Both the position numbers and the translations under genes were made by a program. DNA of 64,000 bases. Source: Flavobacteriales bacterium (lineage in GTDB: Bacteria; Bacteroidota; Bacteroidia; Flavobacteriales_F; PHOS-HE28). Under the pieces are notes generated by a model. The model saw nothing but the letters and a program-made list of their open reading frames with translations. It was not told the origin of the DNA and ran no database searches. Location of the stretch: NCBI GenBank assembly GCA_016713875.1, contig JADJOI010000003.1, positions 2,914,001-2,978,000 of the forward strand, in the 5' to 3' direction. How positions within the stretch are numbered: position 1 is the first letter of the stretch; each line of letters starts with the position of its first letter. Below, piece by piece: positions 8,165-16,556 of the stretch.

Positions 8165-8782
8165 ATGCGTGCCCTCGCCCAGGCCCTTTCCGTCATCCTG
8201 CACCCGGTGGTGATGCCACTGCTCACCCTGGTGCTGGCCTTCCGCCTCGACCCGCACATCAGCTTCTTCCTGCCGGCGCCGGTGCAGTGGTTCACCTTCG
8301 GCATGGTGGCGGTGATGACCGTGGTGTTCCCCGTGTCCAGCGCGGTGCTCCTCTGGCGCAGCGGCGCCATCAGCGGCCTCACCATGCCGCTGCGCGAGGA
8401 GCGCATCGTGCCCCTGCTGATGACGATGCTCTACCTGGGCATGTGCCTGTACCTGCTGCACCGGGGACCGCACCATCCGGCCACTTACGCGCTGTTCACC
8501 GGTGTGCTGCTGGCGGTGGCCGTCACCCTGGCGGTCACCCTGCGTTGGCGGATCAGCGCGCACATGGTCGGCATCGGCGGCCTGCTCGGCGGCCTCAGCG
8601 GCCTGCAGATGCTGCACGGCACCTTCGCACCCCTGGAGCTGGCGGTGCTCATCGTGTTGGCGGGTGCGCTGGGCTCGGCGCGGCTGCTGGTGGGCGGCCA
8701 TACCGCGGGCCAGGTGGTGGCGGGCACGGCGGTCGGCTTCCTCTGCACGTGGACCTGCGTGGTGCTCGGGATCCAGCTCTAG
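8165..8782 (+). CDS. PAP2-like multi-pass membrane protein
   Basis: 205 residues with about six hydrophobic segments and no signal peptide. The last third contains SARLLVGGHTAGQVVAG, which resembles motif 3 of the PAP2 (type 2 phosphatidic acid phosphatase) family with its arginine and histidine. The usual final aspartate is glutamine here, and no clear KxxxxxxRP motif 1 is visible. The protein therefore belongs to the PAP2 fold but may not be a functional lipid phosphatase. It follows rpoN on the same strand with an inverted repeat between, and its end is 9 bases from the convergent MFS gene. Confidence 0.7.
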   Translation: MRALAQALSVILHPVVMPLLTLVLAFRLDPHISFFLPAPVQWFTFGMVAVMTVVFPVSSAVLLWRSGAISGLTMPLREERIVPLLMTMLYLGMCLYLLHRGPHHPATYALFTGVLLAVAVTLAVTLRWRISAHMVGIGGLLGGLSGLQMLHGTFAPLELAVLIVLAGALGSARLLVGGHTAGQVVAGTAVGFLCTWTCVVLGIQL

Positions 8783-8791
8783 CCGTGGCCC

Positions 8792-10060
8792 TCAGCCCCA
8801 GCGGCGCAGGCGGTGCCCGCGGAGGGCGTACCACCCGATGAACAGGTAGCACGGCACCAGCAGCGCGTAGGCCAGGCGGTCGCCCAGCACGGGCGCCTCG
8901 GCGGGGCCCACCAGCAGGCCGTAGACCTTGGGGAGCAGCGCCCCGCCGGCGATGGCCATGATCAGCAGGGCCGAAGCGGTCTTGGTGTGCCGGCCCACCC
9001 CTTCGATCGCCAGCGGCCAGATCGCCGGCCACATCAGCGCGTTGGCCAGGCCCAGCAGCGCCACGCACAGCACGCTCACATACCCGGTGGTGAGCACCAC
9101 CAGCAGGCTCATCGCCACCCCGGTGACGGCCGATGCGGTGAGCGCCGCGGCCTGCGACAGCAGGCGGGGGATGGTGGCGATGCCCACCAGGTAGCCCACC
9201 ACCATGGCGCTCAGCGTGAACCCGGGGAAGTACTTGGCGCGGTCCAGCGGAATGCCCTGGCTCTGGCCATAGGTGGCGATCGTGTCCGCCGCGATCACCT
9301 CCACCCCCACGTACAGGAAGAGCGCCAGCACGCCCAACACCAGCTGCGGATAGGCCAGCACGCTCGCGTGGCCCGCGGCCTTATCGGCCTGTGTGGCCTC
9401 CTCCTCCGAGGCGATCTCCGGCAGCGGCGACCAGCGCACGAGCACCGCCAGCACCACCAGCACCACGGCCATCACGGTATAGGGCATCACCACGCGATCG
9501 CTCAGCGCCGCGAGCTCCCCGGCCCGCGCGGCATCGTCCAGGCCCGCCAGCCGCGCGATCAGCGCGTCGGCGTCCTTCAGCACGATGGCGGCGAGCACCA
9601 CCGGCCCGAGCACGCCGGCCACCTTGTTGCAGATGCCCATGATGCTCATCCGCTTCGCTGCGCTCTCCAGAGGCCCCACGATGGTGACATAGGGGTTCAC
9701 AGCGGTCTGCAGCAGGGTGAGGCCGGAGCCGATGACGAACAGGCCGGTGAGGAAGAGCCCGTAGGCGCGCGCGCCCGCCGCGGGAATGAACAGCACCGCG
9801 CCGACCGCCATCACCAGCAGGCCCGTGATCATGCCGCCCTTGAAACCGGTGCGCTTGAGCACCCACGACGAGGGCAGCGCCATCACCGTGTAGGCCAGGT
9901 AGAAGGCCATGGTGACCCAGAAGGCCTGGTCGAGCGTGAGCTCACAGGCGATCTTCAGGTAGGGGATCAGCACGCTGTTGAGCCAGGTGACCGCGCCGAA
10001 GACGGCATAGAACACGCCGAGCAGGACGACGAGCCGGGTGGCGTTGCGGGGGTGCGACAT
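8792..10060 (-). CDS. MFS sugar transporter, fucose-permease type
   Basis: 422 residues with about 12 membrane segments. The start at 10060 (MSHPRNATRLVVLLGVFYAV) is preferred over an in-frame ATG 14 codons upstream. The signature of the FucP/glucose-galactose branch, LLQTAVNPYVTIVGP, is near residues 120-135, with WLNSVLIPYLK after helix 1. Family members import fucose, galactose, glucose or N-acetylglucosamine by proton or sodium symport. The neighbouring galE on the same strand suggests a hexose substrate, but this is inference from context. Confidence 0.85.
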   Translation of the reverse strand: MSHPRNATRLVVLLGVFYAVFGAVTWLNSVLIPYLKIACELTLDQAFWVTMAFYLAYTVMALPSSWVLKRTGFKGGMITGLLVMAVGAVLFIPAAGARAYGLFLTGLFVIGSGLTLLQTAVNPYVTIVGPLESAAKRMSIMGICNKVAGVLGPVVLAAIVLKDADALIARLAGLDDAARAGELAALSDRVVMPYTVMAVVLVVLAVLVRWSPLPEIASEEEATQADKAAGHASVLAYPQLVLGVLALFLYVGVEVIAADTIATYGQSQGIPLDRAKYFPGFTLSAMVVGYLVGIATIPRLLSQAAALTASAVTGVAMSLLVVLTTGYVSVLCVALLGLANALMWPAIWPLAIEGVGRHTKTASALLIMAIAGGALLPKVYGLLVGPAEAPVLGDRLAYALLVPCYLFIGWYALRGHRLRRWG

Positions 10061-10152
10061 GGGATGGGGACTGAACGCGAAGGTGCTCGGCCCTCGGCGC
10101 ACACCGGCATCGGTCCATGATCACTTGTCCACCACCCGGGACGGATAACCGC

Positions 10153-11181
10153 TCAACCGCGGTCGCGATCGGCCAGGGTCTGCTGCCAGCGCCACGCGTC
10201 GGCGAGGGCGTCGTGCAGGGTGCGCTCCGCCTTCCAGCCAAGGCCGGCGCTGGCCTTGCGTGGGTCGGCATGGACCTCGGGCACGTCGCCCGCCCGCCGC
10301 GGACCGAGCAGGTGCGGCAGCGGCCGGCCGATGACCGCTTCCAGCCCGCGCACCACCTCCAGCACACTGCTGCCCCGGCCGGTGCCCAGGTTGAACACCT
10401 CGCAGGTCGCCTCCGTCCGCGCGTCGGCCCAGGCCATGGCCGTCACATGGGCCTGTGCCAGGTCCACCACATGGATGTAGTCCCGGACGCAGGAGCCATC
10501 GGGCGTGGGATAGTCCGTGCCGTGAATGACCAGCCGATCGCGGAGCCCGGCGGCCACCTGCGTGGCGAAGGGCACCAGGTTGTTGGGCACCCCGAGCGGC
10601 AGTTCGCCAATGCAGGCACTGGGGTGCGCACCGATGGGGTTGAAGTAGCGCAGCAGCACCACGCGCCAGCCCGGATCGCTCGCCACCAGATCGCGCAGCA
10701 TCCGCTCGCCCATCACCTTCGTGGCGCCGTAGGGCGATAGGGCGTTGTGGTCGGGCGCATCCTCTCCCACGGGAAGCCGGTCGGGCTGTCCGTACACCGT
10801 GCACGAACTGGAGAACACCAGCGTGCGCACCGCGTGCTCGTGCATCACCTGCAGCAGGGCCACCAGCGAGCCGACGTTGTTGGCGTAGTACTTCAGCGGG
10901 TCCTGCACGCTCTCCCCCACGGCCTTGTCGGCGGCGAAGTGAATGACCCCATGCACCGGCCCTTCCGCGCGGAACACCGCATCCAGCGCGCGGCGGTCGG
11001 TGCAATCCACCCGGTGGAGGACGGGACGGCGGCCGATGAGCTTCGCCAGGCCATCGAGCACGGCCTCCTCGGAGTTGCGCAGGTCATCCACCAGCACGGG
11101 CACATGCCCGGCCGCGGCCAGTTCCACCACGGTATGCGATCCGATGTAGCCCGCGCCACCGGTGACGATCACCTTGCCCAT
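10153..11181 (-). CDS. galE: UDP-glucose 4-epimerase
   Basis: 342 residues. Start 11181 gives MGKVIVTGGAGYIGSH, with the NAD-binding GGAGYIG at residues 8-14. The extended SDR catalytic set is present: serine in FSSSC (124-126), Tyr151 and Lys155 in YGATK. Other GalE features are NLGTGRGSSVLEVV and the PRRAGDVPEV segment near the C-terminus. It interconverts UDP-glucose and UDP-galactose for galactose use or for surface polysaccharide precursors. The gene is upstream of the sugar transporter on the same strand and divergent from the membrane protein at 11226. A box TATCTTGC (plus-strand 11187-11194) lies 5 bases before the start. Confidence 0.95.
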   Translation of the reverse strand: MGKVIVTGGAGYIGSHTVVELAAAGHVPVLVDDLRNSEEAVLDGLAKLIGRRPVLHRVDCTDRRALDAVFRAEGPVHGVIHFAADKAVGESVQDPLKYYANNVGSLVALLQVMHEHAVRTLVFSSSCTVYGQPDRLPVGEDAPDHNALSPYGATKVMGERMLRDLVASDPGWRVVLLRYFNPIGAHPSACIGELPLGVPNNLVPFATQVAAGLRDRLVIHGTDYPTPDGSCVRDYIHVVDLAQAHVTAMAWADARTEATCEVFNLGTGRGSSVLEVVRGLEAVIGRPLPHLLGPRRAGDVPEVHADPRKASAGLGWKAERTLHDALADAWRWQQTLADRDRG

Positions 11182-11225
11182 GGGGCGCAAGATAGCCGCG
11201 CCCGCCGCCGCACCTTTGGCGCGCC

Positions 11226-13025
11226 ATGTCCATGCATCGTCCACGCATCAGCACGCTCACGATCGCCGCGCTCATGCTCGCGCTCTCCGTGCTGCAGGTC
11301 CGCTGGGCGTGGATCGGCGACACCGGCCATGCGTGGGATCGCCTGATACGCAGCGACGTGCGCGGCTACTATGGCTATCTGCTGGCGGTGTTCATCCGCG
11401 GTGACCTGGGGCACGAGCCGCCCGACCCCACGTATGTGCACCACACACCGGACGGCACGTTGAACAAGTACTTCGCCGGCACGGCGGTGATGATGGCGCC
11501 GTGGTTCGCGGCGGGCCATGCGGTGGCGCTGTGGAGCGCCGATGCCCCCAAGGACGGACGTAGCGGATGGGAGCACATGGCCATCGGGCTCGGCGGCCTG
11601 GTCCATGTGCTGCTGGGGCTGCTGCTGCTGCGCGCGTTGCTCGCCGGCCTCGGTGTGCGCGACCCGGTGATCGCCTGGGTGCTGGCCGCCACCGTGCTCG
11701 CCACACCACTGCTGCCGTACGCCACGATGCAGCCGGGCTGGTCGCACGTGCACTCGTTCCTGGCCTTCGCCGCCTTCCTGTTCCTGGTGCACCGGCTGGC
11801 GGACGATGGCCGCATGCGCTGGCTGATCCTGCTCGGCCCGGTGTTCGGTCTCATCGTGCTCATCCGGCCGGTGAACGGGCTGGTGCTGCTGGCCGTGCCC
11901 ATCGTGGCCGGGCACAACACACGGGCGATGATCCGCCGCGTGCTGCGGCGTCCCCTGCACCTGGTCACGGCTCTCGCCGCGTTCGCTGCCGTAGTGGGCA
12001 TCCAGCCGCTGCTCTGGCATGCGCAGACCGGCCACTGGGTGGAATGGGGCTACCGGGGCGAGGGCTTCCATTGGGACCGACCGGAGGTCCTTCGCGTCCT
12101 GTTCGGCTTCCGGCGCGGTCTGTTCCTCTACGCCCCGGTGTTGCTGTTCGCCATGGCGGCGTTGTTCGCGCTTCGGCGTCGCGCGCCGGTCGTGGCGTGG
12201 TCGGGCCTGATCTACTTCGCGGTGAACACCTACGTGATCGCCAGCTGGTGGATCTGGTACTACGGCAGCGGCTTCGGCAGCCGGGTGTTCATCGAACACT
12301 TGGCCGTGCTTGCCGTCCCCTGGGCCCTGGCGCTGCACCACGCCGGCCGCCGGTCGTGGATCGTGGCGCGCGCGTGGATGCTGGGCTGCATCCTGCTCCA
12401 TGGGTTCCAATACTGGCAGTACCACCACCTCATCCTCCACCACGAGAACATGGACCGCCACACGTACGCCTGGGCCTTCGGCCGCACGGCGCCGGCGGAC
12501 AGGGACCGGCTCGGCGGCAACTACCAGGCCCCGCCCTTCCATCCGAACGGGATGAGCATGGTGTTGAGGGCTTACACCAACCTCGAAGAGCCCTCCCCGC
12601 ACTGGATCGGCGGCCGCATCGAGCCGCGGGCGGAGGCCGTGAGCGGACGGCACGTCTGCGTGTACGACGGCGATGGGTCCGGCATCACGTTCATCGCCCC
12701 GGGCGGCACCCTGCCCATCGGACGCGCGCTGCAGCTCGAGGTGACGGCCATGCGCTATGAGGAGCGCGCAGGCGATTCGTTCACCATGCAGGGCGAAGCG
12801 ATCATCCTTGGGCCCGACGGCCTGGTCGTGTTCGAGGAGCCCTTCCGGATGAACCCCCTTCCCGGCGAGAGCGACAGCACATGGGCCCGCCTTTGCTACG
12901 CCATCCCGCTGCCACCGCTGCAGTACGGTGAGGAGGTGCGGTTCCGGTTCAGGGACCCGGCCCGTGAAGCCCGCGTGCTGCTGGACGACCTGCGCATCAA
13001 GGTCTTCGCGGTGGAACCGTATTGA
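11226..13025 (+). CDS. Multi-pass membrane protein, GT-C-like, paralogue A
   Basis: 599 residues. About ten to eleven hydrophobic segments fill residues 1-~420, and a soluble, beta-rich C-terminal domain follows (~430-599). The N-terminal loop has SDVRGYYGYLL. Later landmarks are GEGFHWDRPEVLRVLFGF and SWWIWYYGSGFGSRVFIEHL. The same landmarks recur in the gene at 13218-15002, so the two are paralogues. The topology suggests a GT-C-fold glycosyltransferase or related lipid-linked sugar enzyme with a carbohydrate-binding-like tail, but no classic catalytic DD/DE pair was assigned. CACCTTTG 7 bases before the ATG resembles the -7 box. Confidence 0.7.
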   Translation: MSMHRPRISTLTIAALMLALSVLQVRWAWIGDTGHAWDRLIRSDVRGYYGYLLAVFIRGDLGHEPPDPTYVHHTPDGTLNKYFAGTAVMMAPWFAAGHAVALWSADAPKDGRSGWEHMAIGLGGLVHVLLGLLLLRALLAGLGVRDPVIAWVLAATVLATPLLPYATMQPGWSHVHSFLAFAAFLFLVHRLADDGRMRWLILLGPVFGLIVLIRPVNGLVLLAVPIVAGHNTRAMIRRVLRRPLHLVTALAAFAAVVGIQPLLWHAQTGHWVEWGYRGEGFHWDRPEVLRVLFGFRRGLFLYAPVLLFAMAALFALRRRAPVVAWSGLIYFAVNTYVIASWWIWYYGSGFGSRVFIEHLAVLAVPWALALHHAGRRSWIVARAWMLGCILLHGFQYWQYHHLILHHENMDRHTYAWAFGRTAPADRDRLGGNYQAPPFHPNGMSMVLRAYTNLEEPSPHWIGGRIEPRAEAVSGRHVCVYDGDGSGITFIAPGGTLPIGRALQLEVTAMRYEERAGDSFTMQGEAIILGPDGLVVFEEPFRMNPLPGESDSTWARLCYAIPLPPLQYGEEVRFRFRDPAREARVLLDDLRIKVFAVEPY

Positions 13026-13080
13026 CCGGTGCGGCACGGTGGTGGGCTGTGCCCAACGAAGCACGCAACGCGTGCGAAGG

Positions 13081-13153
13081 TGGGCCCAGCAGGATTTGAA
13101 CCTGCGACCAAGGGATTATGAGTCCCCTGCTCTGACCGCTGAGCTATGGGCCC
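13081..13153 (-). tRNA. tRNA with CAU anticodon, probably tRNA-Ile2
   Basis: 73 bases. The acceptor stem GGGCCCA pairs with TGGGCCC and the discriminator is A; CCA is not fully encoded (CCT follows). The anticodon stem is GGGGA/TCCCT around loop CTCATAA, giving CAT. The D-arm, anticodon arm and variable loop (GAGCAG, ACTCATAA, TTGGTCGC) match the bacterial Ile2 isoacceptor, read as AUA after TilS lysidine modification, better than elongator Met. A box TACCTTCG lies 10 bases upstream (plus-strand 13164-13171) and is a plausible promoter. Confidence 0.9.
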
Positions 13154-13163
13154 CGATGGCGCG

Positions 13164-13171
13164 CGAAGGTA
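13164..13171 (-). promoter_or_regulatory. Probable -7 promoter box (TACCTTCG) for the tRNA
   Basis: One mismatch to TAnnTTTG on the minus strand, 10 bases before the first tRNA base. The same octamer lies upstream of atpB at 47860. Confidence 0.4.
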
Positions 13172-13217
13172 CAGGCGCCCCCCGGCTCCGCATCCGGCCG
13201 ATGAATACCTTGCTGCA

Positions 13218-15002
13218 ATGTCCTTCCGAGCACCGTGGTCCGTCCGGATGCTGGTCCTGCTCGGGCTGTTATTGGCGGCCGCTTCCGTGCGGTGGAGGAT
13301 CATCGGGGATGACGGCCACGGGTGGAAGGACATCATCATCAGCGATGGCGCCGGCTACCATGCCTACTGGAGCATGGTACTGGAACCCGGCTGGCGTCCG
13401 GCCGCCGAGGCCCGCCCGGACCATGTGGTCCCCGCAGGGAACGCGATGGTGATCAAATACATGGTGGGGACATCGCTGATGCAGGCCCCGATGGTGCTCA
13501 TGGCCCATTCGATCGGCCTGGCGCTCGGCGCCACACCCGATGCCCGGGCGTTCCGATATCAGATCGCCGTGGCGATCGGAGGCATCCTGTGGACCTTCAT
13601 CGGTCTGGTCGCACTGCGGGCCCTGTTGCTGCGCATGGGGTTCGAGGACCGGGCGGTGGCGCTCTCCCTGCTCATCATCCTTGCCGGGACGGGACTGGTG
13701 CAGCACGCTGTGATGTCACCCGGGATGTCCCATCCGTGTTCGTTCGCGGCCGTGGCGCTGCTCCTGCTGAGCGTGCACCGCGCCTGGCACGAGGTCAGTG
13801 TGCGTTGGACCATCGTTGCAGCGGGTCTGTTCGCGGTCGTCCTGCTGATCCGACCGGTGAACGGGATCGTGTTGTTGGCCGTCCCGGCACTTGTGTCCGA
13901 GGGCGCGGTCTCACCGTTGCGCTGGTGGCATGCGGCCGGGCGTCGGGCGCTGCTTCCCGGCGCGGTCCTGTTCGTGGCCATGCTCTCCCTGCAACCCCTG
14001 GTGTGGTACCTGCAGAGCGGGACATGCTTCGTTCGCCCATACGGCGGCGAGGGATTCCATTGGTTGCGGCCGCAGCTCTGGAAGAGCCTCTTCGGAGCGC
14101 AGAAGGGGCTGTTCTTCCACTGGCCGCTGCTGCTGCTGGGCCTGCCAGGGGCCGTGATCCTCTGGCGAAGGTCGCCCATGGCCGGTGCGGCCCTTACCAT
14201 GCACGGCATGGCCATGGTCCACCTCACCAGCGCCTGGTGGAGCTGGGAATACGGGGACAGTTACGGACCTCGTCCCTACCTGGACCACCTGCCCGTTGCG
14301 GCCGTTCCCATGACGACCTTACTGGGTTCGTTCACGCGTCGGGCGGCACGCATCCTCTGGTGGTCATTGCTTCCGTTCATCGCCCTGCAGCTGTTCCACG
14401 CGTGGCAATACACCGTGGGTATCATCCATCCCTTCAACATGGACCTGGAGAAATGGCGAGCGATCCGTTTGCGCACCGATGCGAGCTGGCGCGGTGCGCT
14501 CGGCGGCGATCTGGAACCACCCCCCTACGCGCCCTGTGGGATGGAGCTGGTGATGCGCACGAGCGCGCACGGGGGAAAGGTCGCGCCTCCCTGGGAGGAG
14601 AATGCCGCCACTCGGCCCGAGGGCCCTGGAGGGAACACCTTTCTGGTCGACAGCGACCATCCGTTCGGCCCGACCCTACGCGTGGGACCTGCCGAACTGC
14701 CGACGGGTCAAGCGTTCCACATCGAAGCCTCCCTTCGACGCGGGGAGCCGCGACCCGGGAGCGGTCAGGACGCGCTGGTAGTGACCACCCTGGGGCGCCC
14801 GGGGTCTGCACGCGAGCACTATGCGTTCCGACTGAACGATGTGCCGTTCGCTGGAACATGGCGCCGATGGCGCTATGCCTACCGCATGCCGGCCGCCCGG
14901 CCGGGCGAACAACTGTCGTGGTATGTTTGGCAGCCGGGCAACGGGGAGATCCTGCTGGACAGCATCTCGATCCGGATCACGGCCGTGCGACCATGCGAGT
15001 GA
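13218..15002 (+). CDS. Multi-pass membrane protein, GT-C-like, paralogue B
   Basis: 594 residues. The start at 13218 (MSFRAPWSVRMLVLLGLLL) is preferred because an in-frame upstream ATG lies inside the tRNA. The first ~420 residues hold about ten membrane segments; the rest is a soluble beta-rich domain. It shares landmarks with the gene at 11226: ISDGAGYHAYW, GGEGFHWLRPQLWKSLFGAQ and AWWSWEYGDSYGPRPYLDHL. It is likely a GT-C-type membrane glycosyltransferase or polymer-modifying enzyme, but the substrate is unknown. The two paralogues are separated by the oppositely oriented tRNA. Confidence 0.7.
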   Translation: MSFRAPWSVRMLVLLGLLLAAASVRWRIIGDDGHGWKDIIISDGAGYHAYWSMVLEPGWRPAAEARPDHVVPAGNAMVIKYMVGTSLMQAPMVLMAHSIGLALGATPDARAFRYQIAVAIGGILWTFIGLVALRALLLRMGFEDRAVALSLLIILAGTGLVQHAVMSPGMSHPCSFAAVALLLLSVHRAWHEVSVRWTIVAAGLFAVVLLIRPVNGIVLLAVPALVSEGAVSPLRWWHAAGRRALLPGAVLFVAMLSLQPLVWYLQSGTCFVRPYGGEGFHWLRPQLWKSLFGAQKGLFFHWPLLLLGLPGAVILWRRSPMAGAALTMHGMAMVHLTSAWWSWEYGDSYGPRPYLDHLPVAAVPMTTLLGSFTRRAARILWWSLLPFIALQLFHAWQYTVGIIHPFNMDLEKWRAIRLRTDASWRGALGGDLEPPPYAPCGMELVMRTSAHGGKVAPPWEENAATRPEGPGGNTFLVDSDHPFGPTLRVGPAELPTGQAFHIEASLRRGEPRPGSGQDALVVTTLGRPGSAREHYAFRLNDVPFAGTWRRWRYAYRMPAARPGEQLSWYVWQPGNGEILLDSISIRITAVRPCE

Positions 15003-15075
15003 ACCGTTCGGGCAACAACGAGAGACGCAACGTGCCGGTGCGGGCCGCTGCGATGTACGCCGGAAGCGCTCTGGG

Positions 15076-15714
15076 ATGAGCCGCGCGATCGATACCGTGC
15101 TTCTCGACCTCGGCGGAGTGCTCATCGACGTGGACTACCACCGCACGGCCGAGGCCTTCAATGCGCTGGGCTTCGACGGGTTCGAGGCCTTCTACAGCAA
15201 GGCGCAACAGGACCATCTCTTCGACGGCTTCGAGGTGGGGGCCTTATCCCCCGCGGAGTTCCGCGCGCGGATCCAGGGCCTGCACGGCGGGGGCATCACC
15301 GTGGAGCAGGTGGATGCGTGCTGGAACGCCATGCTGGGCCGGATCCCACAAGAGCGCATCACCCTGCTGCGGCAGCTTCGCGAACGCTACCGCCTGTTGT
15401 TGCTCAGCAACACCAACGCCATCCACGTGCCGGCCTTCCAGCGCCTCATTGCTGCGGACAACGGCATCGCCGACTTCCGCACGCTCTTCGACGGGGCCTA
15501 CTACAGCTGCGAGATCGGCCTGCGCAAGCCGGATGCGGCCGCTTTCCAACATGTGCTGGAGCATCACGGCGCCGACCCGGCGCGCACGCTCTTCATCGAC
15601 GACAGCATCCAGCACGTCGTCGGAGCGCGCGCCGCAGCGTTGCGCGCCGAGCACCTCGACCTGACGCGGGAGGATGTGAGCGCCCTGGTGGCACGGCTGG
15701 GGCTGCTGGCCTAA
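15076..15714 (+). CDS. HAD-family hydrolase, YihX-like
   Basis: 212 residues; start ATG at 15076. Motif I is DLGGVLID with the nucleophile Asp11; the position two residues later is glycine, as in the YihX glucose-1-phosphatase group. Motif II is LLLSNTNAIH, and the lysine of motif III is in GLRKPDAAAF. Motif IV is FIDDS, followed by the typical SIQHVVGARAAAL. The cap domain is the helical C1 type. Such enzymes dephosphorylate sugar phosphates or nucleotides. The preferred substrate cannot be read from the sequence. It ends 7 bases from the convergent TfoX-like gene. Confidence 0.88.
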   Translation: MSRAIDTVLLDLGGVLIDVDYHRTAEAFNALGFDGFEAFYSKAQQDHLFDGFEVGALSPAEFRARIQGLHGGGITVEQVDACWNAMLGRIPQERITLLRQLRERYRLLLLSNTNAIHVPAFQRLIAADNGIADFRTLFDGAYYSCEIGLRKPDAAAFQHVLEHHGADPARTLFIDDSIQHVVGARAAALRAEHLDLTREDVSALVARLGLLA

Positions 15715-15721
15715 GCCGCCC

Positions 15722-16057
15722 TCAAGGCTGCTTCTTCGTCCGCTTCGTCTTGGGCAGGGGCAGCACCTCCGCCATGCGCAGCAGGAGCCCGGCCAGTCGG
15801 TCGTCGCCGGTGATCAGGTCCTCCGGCACCAGGAAGTACGCCTTGGAGCCGGGATAGGCGGGCGCCTGCTCACAACGGCCTTCCAACGCGGCGCTCTCCG
15901 GCATGATCTTCACGAAGAGCTGGTCGTCGCAGATGAAGGCCACCGGCTTGCCGTCGGCATAAAGTGCGAACTCCCCGAACATCGCCCGCACCGTGAAGCG
16001 CTCCGGATGGCCGAGGTGGTGCAGGATGAAGGTCGCCGTCTCCTTGCGCGTGGCCAT
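15722..16057 (-). CDS. TfoX N-terminal-domain protein
   Basis: 111 residues beginning MATRKETATFILHHL. The TfoX/Sxy N-terminal domain is recognisable from VRAMFGEFALYADGKPVAFI and DDQLFVKIMPES, and the protein ends in a lysine-rich tail. In gammaproteobacteria TfoX/Sxy activates competence genes, but stand-alone N-terminal-domain proteins are widespread with unknown roles. Its start lies 2 bases after the stop of the methylmalonyl-CoA epimerase gene, so the two are very probably co-transcribed; a functional link is not obvious. Confidence 0.88.
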   Translation of the reverse strand: MATRKETATFILHHLGHPERFTVRAMFGEFALYADGKPVAFICDDQLFVKIMPESAALEGRCEQAPAYPGSKAYFLVPEDLITGDDRLAGLLLRMAEVLPLPKTKRTKKQP

Positions 16058-16059
16058 GC

Positions 16060-16461
16060 TCAGCGCGCTTCCTGGGTCAGCTCCACCAGCACGCCGTTCG
16101 CGTCCCGGGGGTGCACGAAGCACACCAGCTTGTTGTCGGCGCCGGGCTTGGGCTCGTCGCTCAACAGCGTGAAGCCTTCGGCCTTCAACCGGGCCATCTC
16201 CACACGGATGTCGTCCACCTCGAAGGCCACGTGATGGATGCCCTCGCCGCGCTTCTCGATGGCCTTGGCGATGGGGCCGTCGGGGCGCGTGCTCTCCAGC
16301 AGCTCGATCTTGTTGGGGCCCACCAGGAAGAAGCTGGTGATGACGCCTTCGCGCTCCACGGCTTCGCGTTTGTACGGGGCCACGCCCAGCAACCGGGTGT
16401 AGACCGCCTCCGCGGCGTCCAGGTCCTTCACGGCGATGCCGAGGTGCTCGATGCGGATCAT
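16060..16461 (-). CDS. mce: Methylmalonyl-CoA epimerase
   Basis: 133 residues, the normal length for this glyoxalase/VOC-fold enzyme. Metal-binding and active-site positions fit: His6 in RIEHLGIAV, histidines in EGIHHVAFEVDDI, and Glu in the final VLVELTQ. KIELLE and the PDGPIAKAIEKRG segment are also typical. It interconverts (R)- and (S)-methylmalonyl-CoA between propionyl-CoA carboxylase and methylmalonyl-CoA mutase, in propionate, odd-chain and branched amino acid metabolism. The partner enzymes are not in this window. Confidence 0.95.
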   Translation of the reverse strand: MIRIEHLGIAVKDLDAAEAVYTRLLGVAPYKREAVEREGVITSFFLVGPNKIELLESTRPDGPIAKAIEKRGEGIHHVAFEVDDIRVEMARLKAEGFTLLSDEPKPGADNKLVCFVHPRDANGVLVELTQEAR

Positions 16462-16470
16462 GCGGCAAGG

Positions 16471-16500
16471 TTAGCCGCAAAGACGCAAAGCCGCCAAGAG
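16471..16500 (+). repeat. Dispersed motif copy (CCGCAAAGACGC type)
   Basis: TTAGCCGCAAAGACGCAAAG followed by CCGCCAAGAG, nearly identical to the copy at 3263-3294. It lies just upstream of the epimerase start. Confidence 0.5.
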
Positions 16501-16510
16501 CGAGCATGAG

Positions 16511-16537
16511 AAAGCCCTCCGGGTCGCGGAGGGCTTT
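16511..16537 (-). terminator. Hairpin terminator after the gene at 16557-17345
   Basis: A perfect 11-base stem, AAAGCCCTCCG (16511-16521) with CGGAGGGCTTT (16527-16537), and a 5-base loop. It lies 19 bases past the stop codon of the minus-strand gene, and the stem ends in TTT on that strand. Confidence 0.75.
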
Positions 16538-16556
16538 CGAAGAGGTCCGGAGGCGA

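Noticed and set aside
13146..15002. Start codon for the second membrane protein inside the tRNA
   Set aside because: The ATG is part of the complement of the tRNA; the downstream ATG at 13218 precedes a normal membrane helix.
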